This document shows, in pieces, positions 54,701-64,000 of a DNA stretch of 64,000 bases (its first letter is position 1; the number at the start of each line of letters is the position of its first letter). Source of the DNA: Eutreptiella sp. 'Long Island Sound 2002' (lineage: Eukaryota; Euglenozoa; Euglenophyceae; Eutreptiales; Eutreptiaceae); assembly GCA_964036045.1 (NCBI GenBank), contig OZ038378.1:177218341-177282340 (forward strand). Reading direction: 5' to 3'. Below the pieces are notes generated by a model. It ran no database searches and was not told the DNA's origin. It worked only from the letters and a program-made list of their open reading frames with translations. Position numbers and translations under genes: made by a program.

Positions 54701-55515
54701 AGGAGATTATTTATTAGACCTATGTGATGTGTATGTATCAAGTAAAGTAGTAGTATAAACAATGACCCACAGTATTGGTATAATGTACGCCCCCGGCCAA
54801 CAGCATGGGAGGGCCGGGGGACCGGGTCAAAGCCCCGAACCCCCCAAGGGCAGCCCCAATGGTGAGCGCACCACCAGAGGGGGCATGTCTGCGGGGTAAA
54901 CTGTGTACATAATTAATAACTCAATGAATAGGCTTTACTGCCATAATTTAATGCTTAAAGGGTTAATGGCCTCCCCCATGGCCAGTTCAGTGCGCCCCCC
55001 CAGAGCCGGACCCGACCGGCCGCGTAGAGGCGAGCCCGGTTATCCGGGTATAGCAGACCACACCGCAAGTGCTGGTAGCTACGCCTCTCCGCACCCCGCA
55101 GGCTTAAACTGCCCAAGGGGGCCCTAAATTCCGTAATGTTTGGGAGTTCAGCCCCGGCAAAATTGGGGGTTGTTCTGGTTAAGAGGACTCACGTTGAGTC
55201 CCTGCTTCTGCTACCCCGGGGTTATGACCCCCGGTAGCGCTTGCCTACTTCGACGGCTTGCTGCAGGAAACTCCGGCCAACCCCTGGACAGGACTCCCCG
55301 TCCCCCCAGGCCGGGGTGCCCGGGTTCTGAAGGGTGCAGCCTCCCCGCAGGCCCTACAAGACACTCCAACCACCCCTGGGGCAGGACTCCCTGTCCCCCC
55401 AGGCCGGTGTGCCCGGTTTCTGCAGACTGCAGCCTCCCCGCAGACCCTACAGGACACTCCGACCACCCCCTGGGCTAGACTCCCCGTCCCCCCAGGCCGG
55501 TGTGCCCGGTTCTAG
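54700..55515. repeat. R1 inverted copy 2 plus ~92-bp minisatellite
   Basis: R1 to about 55255, minisatellite 55258-55515; near-identical to 50905-51725. Confidence 0.88.
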
Positions 55516-55539
55516 GAGATGGCAGCATCCCCAATTGCC

Positions 55540-58500
55540 GACTGCCCCCGGGCAGTGAGGCGGTGCGTTGCACGAATTCCACTGCCCGCTGCCCCCAGGC
55601 AGTGCGGCGGTGCATTGCAGGAGTTCCACCGCCCACTACCCCAAGGGAGTGAGGCGGTGTATTGCAGGAGTTCCACTGCCCGCTGCCCCCCAAGCAGTAG
55701 GGCAGTGCGTTGCAGGAGCTCCAACGCCCAGTTTCCCCAGGCAGTGAGCCGGTGCGTTGCAGGGGTACCACGGCCCACTGCCCCCAGGCAGTGCGGCAGT
55801 GCATTGGAGGAGTTACATTGTCCACTGCCCCCAGGCAGTAAGGCAGTGCATTGGAGGAGTTGCACTGCGCACTGCCCCCCAAGCAGTGAGGCAGTATGAG
55901 GGTAGTGCAAATCCTGCAATGTACTGCCTCACTGCCTGGGGGTAGTGGGCAGTGGAACTCCATCAATGCATTGCCCCCCGGGCAGTGGGGCAGTGCATTG
56001 ATGGAGTTCCACTGCCCACTACCCTCAGGAGGTGAGGCAGTGCAGTGGAGGAGTTCCCCTGCCCACTGCCCCCAGGCATTGTGGCAGTGCATTGCAGGAG
56101 TTACATTGTCCACTGCCCCCAGGCAGTGAGGCAGTGCATTGGAGGAGTTGCACTGCCCACTGCCCCCCAAGCGGTGAGGCAGCATGTAGCAAAAGATCCA
56201 CCGCCCACTGCCCCCAGGCAGTGCGGCGGTGCGTTGCAGGAGTTCCATTGCCCATTGCCCCCAGGCAGTGCGGCAGTGCGCTGCAGGCGTTCAACTGCCC
56301 ACTGCCCCAGGCAAGGAGGCGCTGTAATGCAGGAGTTCCAAAGCCCACTGCCCCTAGGCAGTGGGGCAGTGCATTGTAGGAGTTCCACTGCCCACCGCCC
56401 CAAGGCGGTGAGGCGGTGTATTGCATGAGTTCCGCTGCCCACTGCCCCTAGGCAGTGGAGCCGGGCGCTGCAGGAGTTCCACTGCCCACTGCCACCAGGC
56501 GGTGAGGCGGTGCGTTGCAGGAATTCCACTGCCCACTGCCCCCGGGGAGTCAAGCGGTGCATTGCACGAGTTCCACCGCCCACCGCCCCATGGCGGTGAG
56601 GCGGTGTATTGGATGAGTTCCGCTGCCCACTGCTCCTAGGCAGTGGGGCCATGCGCTGCAGGAGTTCCACTGCCCACTGCCCGCTGCCCCCTGGCAGTGA
56701 GGCCGTGCATTGCAGGCATCACACCGCCCCCTGCCCCCCGGGCAGTGGGGCAGAGTATTGCACGAGTTGCACTGCCCACTGCCCCTCAGACAGCGAGGCA
56801 ATGCGTAGCAAGAGTTGCGTTGCCCACTGCCCCGAGGCAGCACGGCGGTGCGATACGGGAGGCCCACTGCCCACCGCCCCGAGGCACGAAGGCGGTGTAT
56901 TACAGGAGTAGCAGTGCCCACTGCCCCCATGCAGTGGGGGAGTGCCTTGCAGGAGTTCCAATGCCCACTGCCCCCCAAGCAGTGAGGCGGTGCGTTACAG
57001 GAGCTCCACCAACACTGCCCCCAGGTGGTGAGGCGGTGCGATGCACGATTTCCACTGCCCACTGCCCCCAGGCAATGAGGCAGTGCGTTGCAAGAGTTCC
57101 ACTGCCCACTGCCCCCAGGCAGTGCACTGCACGAGTTCCACTGCCCACTGCCCCCAGGCAATCAGGCGGTGCATTGCAAGAGTTCTACTGCCCACTGCCC
57201 CCAAGTGGTGCAGCAGTGCACTGCAGGAGTTCCACTGCCCACTGCCCCCAGGCAGTCAGGCGGTGCATTGCAGGAATTCCACTGCCCACCGCCCGAAGGC
57301 AGTGAGGCGGTGTATTGCATGAGTTCCGCTGCCCACTGCCCCCAAGCAGTGAGGCGGTGCGTTACAGGAGCTCCACCAACACTGCCCCCAGGCGGTGAGG
57401 CGGTGCGATGCAGGAGTTCCACTACCCACTACCCCCAGGCAGTGAGGCAGTGCGTTGCAAGAGTTCCACTACCCACTGCCCCCAGGCAGCGAGGCAATGC
57501 ATTGCAGGAGTTCCACTGCCCACTGCCCCCAGGCAGTGCGGCAGTGCACTGCAGGAGTTCCACTGCCCACCACCCCAAGGCGGTGAGGCGGTGTATTGCA
57601 TGACTTCCGCTGCCCACTGCCCCTAGGCAGTGGAGCCGTGCGCTGCAGGAGTTCCACTGCCCACTGCCACCAGGCAGTGAGAAGGTGCGTTGCAGGAATT
57701 CCACTGCCAACTGCCCCCGGGCAGTCAGGCGGTGCATTGCAGGAGTTCCACTGCCCACCGCCCCAAGGCGGTGAGGCGGTGTATTGCATGAGTTCCGCTG
57801 CCCACTGCCCCTAGGCAGTGGGGCCGTGCGCTGCAGGAACTCCACTGCCCGCTGCCCCCGGGGCAGTCAGGCGGTGCATTGCAGGAGTTCCACTTAGCAC
57901 TGCCGCCAGGCAGTGAGGCAGTGCTTTGCAGGAGTTGAACTACCCACTGCCCCCAGGCAGTGCGGCACTGTACTGCATGAGATCCACTGCCCACTGCCCC
58001 CACGCAGTGCGGCGGTGCATTACAGGAGTTCCACTGCCCGCTGCCCCCTGGCAGTGAGGCCGTGCATTGCAGGGGTCACACCGCCCCCTGCCCCCCGGGC
58101 AGTGGGGCAGAGTATTGCACGAGTTGCACTGCCCACTGCCCCTCAGACAGTGAGGCAATGCGTAGCAAGAGTTCCGCTGCCCACTGCCCCGAGGCAGCAC
58201 GGCGGTGCGATACGGGAGGACCACTGCCTACCGCCCCGAGGCACGAAGACGGTGTATTACAGGAGTAGCAGTGCCCACTGCCCCCATGCAGTGGGGGAGT
58301 GCCTTGCAGGAGTTCCAATTCCCACTGCCCCCCAAGCAGTGAGGCGGTGCGTTACAGGAGCTCCACCAACACGGCCCCCAGGCGGTGAGGCGGTGCGATG
58401 CACGAGTTCCACTGCCCACTGCCCCCAGGCAATGAGGCAGTGCGTTGCAAGAGTTCCACTGCCCACTGCCCCCAGGCAGTGCACTGCACGAGTTCCACTG

Positions 58501-59540
58501 CCCACTGCCCCCAGGCAATCAGGCGGTGCATTGCAAGAGTTCTACTGCCCACTGCCCCCAAGTGGTGCAGCAGTGCACTGCAGGAGTTCCACTGCCCACT
58601 GCCCCCAGGCAGTCAGGCGGTGCATTGCAGGAATTCCACTGCCCACCGCCCGAAGGCAGTGAGGCGGTGTATTGCATGAGTTCCGCTGCCCACTGCCCCC
58701 AAGCAGTGAGGCGGTGCGTTACAGGAGCTCCACCAACACTGCCCCCAGGCGGTGAGGCGGTGCGATGCAGGAGTTCCACTACCCACTACCCCCAGGCAGT
58801 GAGGCAGTGCGTTGCAAGAGTTCCACTACCAACTGCCCCCAGGTAGCGAGGCCATGCATTGCAGGAGTTCCGCTGCCCACTGCCCCCAGGCAGTGCGGCA
58901 GTGCACTGCACGAGTTCCACTGCCCACCACCCCAAGGCGGTGAGGCGGTGTATTGCATGACTTCCGCTGCCCACTGCCCCTAGGCAGTGGAGCCGTGCGC
59001 TGCAGGAGTTCCACTGCCCACTGCCACCAGGCAGTGAGAAGGTGCGTTGCAAGAATTCCACTGCCAGCTGCCCCCGGGCAGTCAGGCGGTGCATTGTAGG
59101 AGTTCCACTGCCCACCGCCCCAAGGCGGTGAGGCGGTGTATTGCATGAGTTCCGCTGCCCACTGCCCCTAGGCAGTGGGGCCGTGCGCTGCAGGAACTCC
59201 ACTGCCCGCTACCCCCGGGGCAGTCAGGCGGTGCATTGCCGGAGTTCCACTTAGCACTGCCGCCAGGCAGTGAGGTCGTGCTTTGCAGGAGTTGCACTGC
59301 CCACTGCCCCCAGGCTGTGAGGGAGTGTGTTGCAGGAGTTGCACTGCCCACTGCCCGCAGGCAGTGAGGCAGTGCGTTGCAGGAGTTGCACTACCCAACG
59401 CACCAAGGCATAGAGGCAGCGTATTGCAGGAGTTCCACTGCCCACAGCCCCCCGGGCAGTGCGGCAGTGCATAGCAGGAGTTCCACTGCCCACAGCCTGC
59501 AGGCGGTGTGGCGGTGCGTTGCAGGAGTACCACTACCCAC
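55540..59540. repeat. 47-bp hairpin minisatellite, block 7 (largest), with 1357-bp internal period
   Basis: About 85 units. 56640-57900 is repeated at about 57997-59280 with a 1357-bp offset (e.g. 'gttacaggagctccaccaac' at 56993 and 58350; 'cacaccgccccctgcc' at 56720 and 58077), that is, about 29 hairpin units copied as a block. At 55905-55990 two units face each other head to head (inverted), the only such point seen. Confidence 0.95.
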
Positions 59541-60475
59541 TGCCCTCTGCCCAAAACTACAGTGCAGAAGGGCACACACAGTACAGTGCATTGCACAGCA
59601 CCAAGCAGTGCGGCACCACACAAAAAGCATTGATGGTGCAGCGCGGCACGCACGGTGCAGTGGGCCTATGAGACGATGTGTGACTGCGTGCAGGCGTGGG
59701 AAGAACAATGCCAGCCAAGTGCAAGTGTGCACTGGTCCGGCTATGCAACAACACACTAGCACACAACACGCACACAACACACACAGCCGTTTACCTGCAC
59801 CCGTGGGTAGACATCCCAGCCATTGCCTTCTGGTAAAAGCGCCTTCGCCACAGCACAGCGCAGCGAAGCACAGCCCTGCACAGCACAACACAACGCAGCA
59901 CAGCACAGCACAGCACAGCACAGCCCAGCTCAGCCCAGCACAGCGCAGCGCAGCACAACACAGCGCAGCGCAGAAGAGCACAGCACACCGTAGCACGGCA
60001 CAGCACACCCAACGCAGCACAGCACAAAACAGCACAGCATAACACAACACAGCACAGCACGGCACAGCACAGCACAACGCAACACAGCACAGCACTGCAC
60101 ACCGCAGTTCACCACACCACAACGTAGCAGAGCACAGCACAGCGCAGCGCGGCACGGCACGGCACGGCACGGCACAACACAGCACAGCACAGCACACCGC
60201 AGCACAACACACCACACCACAACACAGCACGGCACGGCACAGCACAGCACCGCACAGCACAGCACAGCACAGCATGGCACTGCACAGGACAGTGCAGCAA
60301 AGCACACCGCAGCACAGCAGAGGACAGCACATCAGAGCACGGTACAGCACAGCACAGCACCACGCAGCGTAGAACAGCACCGCGCAGCACCGCACGGCAC
60401 AGTACAGCACAGCACAGCACAGCACGGCACAGCAGAGCAGAGCACAGCACAACGCAGCGCAGCACAGCACAGCCT
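59541..60475. repeat. leader plus long pentamer array, copy 6
   Basis: Leader 59541-59852 and about 124 pentamers; offset from copy 5 about 6.89 kb. Confidence 0.93.
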
Positions 60476-60479
60476 AAGT

Positions 60480-61600
60480 ACTCCCCATCTCTACCTACGG
60501 GCTGGGTGCCGGGTGCGAAGCCCCGGACGATAGGGCCCGGGCACTGCCAATAGGCAGTGTACTAATAGTGTCGGGTGCGTGCACGCCCCGGTGCCAAGCA
60601 CCATCCCCAGGGACCCGGTGTCCCTAGTACCAGCCGCCTCGGCCCTGGGAACGGTCAGCGACCCCTAGTGAGGACGGCTGACCTAGCCTCCCCCTACTCT
60701 CCCCCCTACATGGCCGCCCAGACAACGGGCCCTCAGTGGAGCCCAGGCATGCGCCCCCCCCGCGCTCCTGCTTCTATCCCCCCCCCCCCCCCCCGCTGCC
60801 GCACCTGCGCGCACCCCAGTGCCCCCTTCCTCCAACCACAACCTCCGCCCCCGCCCCACAGGCGGCGAGGCCATCGGCACCACAACTCCCCAGCCAAAGG
60901 GGCTTTGCCAGCGCCGCCGTGGCCAGGTGCGTGCGTGAAGGGCAGGGGCGAACGGCACCAGGGGAAGGCCGGACAGGGGTGAAGAGAGGGGTGCAGACAG
61001 GAAGGGGAAGGGTCTGAGCAACGGAAGGGTCGCCCCCCCCCTCCTCTCCTGCTCCGTCCAACGCGCCCCCATGCGGCCCACAATGCCCCCCGTAGCACTT
61101 CCTCCCCCGGCCGCTCCCTGCTGCCTCCCTTGCCCGATACCCCCCCCGCCCCCTTCCCTCTGCCCATGCCCCTCTGGCAGCCTCGCGGCGCCCGCGCCGC
61201 GCGCCTCCAGGGCTCCGCATATGCGGCCGGCCGCATGAACACCCGGGCCCGGAGGCGCCACCGAGGAGGCTCTAGTGCCGGTTCTTCATGGCAAGCGTCC
61301 AGGTGTGCGGGTGGAGAGGGCCACGGAGGGAACACATGAGGGATGTGGGGGGCCCCCGCCCTAGCAGTGGCACGATGCCTGGCGACTGGCCTGGGGGTTC
61401 CAGGGCAAGGGACCGTGCATGACATAGCAGCCCAGAGGGCTGCCACAACTCGCTGCCACAGAGCGACTAGAGCGATGTTCCTCAAAGGGGAGGGGACCCC
61501 GCAACCCCCCGTAATGGGCAGCGTGGCCCCGCTGGTGGAGCGGTTCGAGGCCATGCCGCCCTGGCGCCGGCCAGCACCGATTCTGCCGTACTGTGTGTTT
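60480..61600. repeat. modules R2 and R3, copy 4
   Basis: See 49792-50900; C-run at 60780-60794 is longer than in the other copies. Confidence 0.9.
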
Positions 61601-62418
61601 GAAGGAGATTATTTATTAGACCTATGTGATGTGTATGTATCAAGTAAAGTAGTAGTATAAACAATGACCCACAGTATTGGTATAATGTACGCCCCCGGCC
61701 AACAGCATGGGAGGGCCGGGGGACCGGGTCAAAGCCCCGAACCCCCCAAGGGCAGCCCCAATGGTGAGCGCACCACCAGAGGGGGCATGTCTGCGGGGTA
61801 AACTGTGTACATAATTAATAACTCAATGAATAGGCTTTACTGCCATAATTTAATGCTTAAAGGGTTAGTGGCCTCCCCCATGGCCAGTTCAGTGCGCCCC
61901 CCCAGAGCCGGACCCGACCGGCCGCGTAGAGGCGAGCCCGGTTATCCGGGTATAGCAGACCACACCGCAAGTGCTGGTAGCTACGCCTCTCCGCACCCCG
62001 CAGGCTTAAACTGCCCAAGGGGGCCCTAAATTCCGTAATGTTTGGGAGTTCAGCCCCGGCAAAATTGGGGGTTGTTCTGGTTAAGAGGACTCACGTTGAG
62101 TCCCTGCTTCTGCTACCCCGGGGTTATGACCCCCGGTAGCGCTTGCCTACTTCGACGGCTTGCTGCAGGAAACTCCGGCCAACCCCTGGACAAGACTCCC
62201 CGTCCCCCCAGGCCGGGGTGCCCGGGTTCTGAAGGGTGCAGCCTCCCCGCAGGCCCTACAAGACACTCCAACCACCCCTGGGGCAGGACTCCCTGTCCCC
62301 CCAGGCCGGTGTGCCCGGTTTCTGCAGACTGCAGCCTCCCCGCAGACCCTACAGGACACTCCGACCACCCCCTGGGCTAGACTCCCCGTCCCCCCAGGCC
62401 GGTGTGCCCGGTTCTAGG
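61600..62418. repeat. R1 inverted copy 3 plus ~92-bp minisatellite
   Basis: R1 to about 62155, minisatellite 62160-62418; near-identical to copy 2, offset 6902 bp. Confidence 0.88.
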
Positions 62419-62439
62419 AGATGGCAGCATCCCCAATTG

Positions 62440-64000
62440 CCGACTGCCCCCGGGCAGTGAGGCGGTGCGTTGCACGAATTCCACTGCCCGCTGCCCCCAG
62501 GCAGTGCGGCGGTGCATTGCAGGAGTTCCACCGCCCACTACCCCAAGGGAGTGAGGCGGTGTATTGCAGGAGTTCCACTGCCCGCTGCCCCCCAAGCAGT
62601 AGGGCAGTGCGTTGCAGGAGCTCCAACGCCCAGTTTCCCCAGGCAGTGAGCCGGTGCGTTGCAGGGGTACCACGGCCCACTGCCCCCAGGCAGTGCGGCA
62701 GTGCATTGGAGGAGTTACATTGTCCACTGCCCCCAGGCAGTAAGGCAGTGCATTGGAGGAGTTGCACTGCGCACTGCCCCCCAAGCAGTGAGGCAGTATG
62801 AGGGTAGTGCAAATCCTGCAATGTACTGCCTCACTGCCTGGGGGTAGTGGGCAGTGGAACTCCATCAATGCACTGCCCCCCGGGCAGTGGGGCAGTGCAT
62901 TGATGGAGTTCCACTGCCCACTACACCCAGGAGGTGGGGCAGTGCAGTGGAGGAGTTCCCCTGCCCACTGCCCCCAGGCATTGCGGCAGTGCATTGCAGG
63001 AGTTACATTGTCCACTGCCCCCAGGCAGTGAGGCAGTGCATTGGAGGAGTTGCACTGCCCACTGCCCCCCAAGCGGTGAGGCAGCATGTAGCAAAAGATC
63101 CACCGCCCACTGCCCCCAGGCAGTGCGGCGGTGCGTTGCAGGAGTTCCATTGCCCATTGCCCCCAGGCAGTGCGGCAGTGCGCTGCAGGCGTTCAACTGC
63201 CCACTGCCCCAGGCAAGGAGGCGCTGTAATGCAGGAGTTCCAAAGCCCACTGCCCCTAGGCAGTGGGGCAGTGCATTGTAGGAGTTCCACTGCCCACCGC
63301 CCCAAGGCGGTGAGGCGGTGTATTGCATGAGTTCCGCTGCCCACTGCCCCTAGGAAGTGGAGCCGGGCGCTGCAAGAGTTCCACTGCCCACCGCCACCAG
63401 GCGGTGAGGCGGTGCGTTGCAGGAATTCCACTGCCCACTGCCCCCGGGGAGTCAAGCGGTGCATTGCACGAGTTCCACCGCCCACCGCCCCAAGGCGGTG
63501 AGGCGGTGTATTGGATGAGTTCCGCTGCCCACTGCTCCTAGGCAGTGGGGCCATGCGCTGCAGGAGTTCCACTGCCCACTGCCCGCTGCCCCCTGGCAGT
63601 GAGGCCGTGCATTGCAGGGGTCACACCGCCCCCTGCCCCCCGGGCAGTGGGGCAGAGTATTGCACGAGTTGCACTGCCCACTGCCCCTCAGACAGCGAGG
63701 CAATGCGTAGCAAGAGTTGCGTTGCCCACCGCCCCGAGGCACGAAGGCGGTGTATTACAGGAGTAGCAGTGCCCACTGCCCCCATGCAGTGGGGGAGTGC
63801 CTTGCAGGAGTTCCAATGCCCACTGCCCCCCAAGCAGTGAGGCGGTGCGTTACAGGAGCTCCACCAACACTGCCCCCAGGCGGTGAGGCGGTGCGATGCA
63901 CGAGTTCCACTGCCCACTGCCCCTAGGCAATGAGGCAGTGCGTTGCAAGAGTTCCACTGCCCACTGCCCCCAGGCAGTGCACTGCACGAGTTCCACTGCC
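62440..64000. repeat. 47-bp hairpin minisatellite, block 8 (runs off the window)
   Basis: Repeats 55540-57130 with a 6902-bp offset, including the head-to-head pair near 62815-62890. A segment of about 60 bp corresponding to 56820-56870 is missing around 63725. Confidence 0.95.

Larger units (their letters stand above)
52450..64000. repeat. 6.9-kb higher-order tandem repeat (one full copy and a partial one)
   Basis: Order in each copy: leader, pentamer array, R2, R3, inverted R1, ~92-bp minisatellite, 47-bp hairpin array. Anchors: leader 52898 and 59787; R2 53581 and 60480; end of minisatellite 55505 and 62407. Differences between copies are mainly homopolymer lengths and single pentamers, so the duplication is recent. 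A related but shorter copy begins at 48861. Confidence 0.9.

Noticed and set aside
55475-59540. many 70-250 codon frames on both strands of the 47-bp arrays
   Set aside because: 47 is not a multiple of three, so each frame cycles through all phases of a stop-free unit; no start, domain or codon bias supports coding.

Overview
This is a window of eukaryotic nuclear DNA that is mostly repeats. There are no bacterial operons, ribosome-binding sites, rRNA genes or CRISPR arrays. Two complete-looking tyrosine-recombinase (YR) retrotransposons carry the split-direct-repeat layout known from PAT/Kangaroo/TOC-type elements (nematodes, volvocine green algae). A secretory-pathway glycosyltransferase, Harbinger, LINE-like and Ty3-like fragments, and very high G+C stretches full of C8-C18 runs also fit a protist, perhaps a green alga. 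The organism cannot be fixed from this window alone.

Layout. 1-4370: A/T-rich interspersed repeats, with one degenerate tRNA-like sequence and a T-tract/A-tract inverted module. 4372-11425: YR element 1 (minus strand; gag, YR, RT-RNase H) flanked on both sides by the same palindromic, C-run-rich minisatellite. 11430-18725: YR element 2 (minus strand, same gene order) inside a different minisatellite, about 20-22 bp. 18726-22600: a dispersed repeat (R1), a ~77-bp minisatellite and a 1.4-kb pentamer array. 22600-27600: interspersed repeats, a hypothetical proline-repeat protein, a pair of 675-bp direct repeats and a perfectly regular 50-bp x10 array. 27913-29808: the best cellular gene, a two-domain glycosyltransferase (DXD domain plus GT64/exostosin-like domain). 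30000-33000: a tandem duplication, a Harbinger-like transposase fragment and a Ty3-type RT relic. 33000-36750: nothing recognised except a 30-bp perfect palindrome.

From 36750 to the end almost everything is satellite. A 47-bp minisatellite folds into a hairpin. Its blocks alternate with CACAG/CACGG-type pentamer arrays, a conserved leader, and repeat modules R2, R3 and R1. These are organised in higher-order copies with a 6.9-kb period at the right end and an internal 1357-bp period. Two foldback-like structures interrupt the satellite: a large inverted repeat built from about 60-bp GGCGCCAC/GTGGCGCC palindromic units (37573-40372), and inverted 11-bp (GGGGAATTATG) arrays flanking a 281-codon ORF (42100-43860). 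A decayed retroelement pol 3' part (RNase H plus zinc-binding end) lies at 45535-47674.

Two themes stand out. Transposon-like units are repeatedly bracketed by tandem arrays, each with its own array type. Several of those arrays are quasi-palindromic, and the two arms change together between units. Long reading frames inside the arrays are by-products of short periods lacking stop codons and are not reported as genes.
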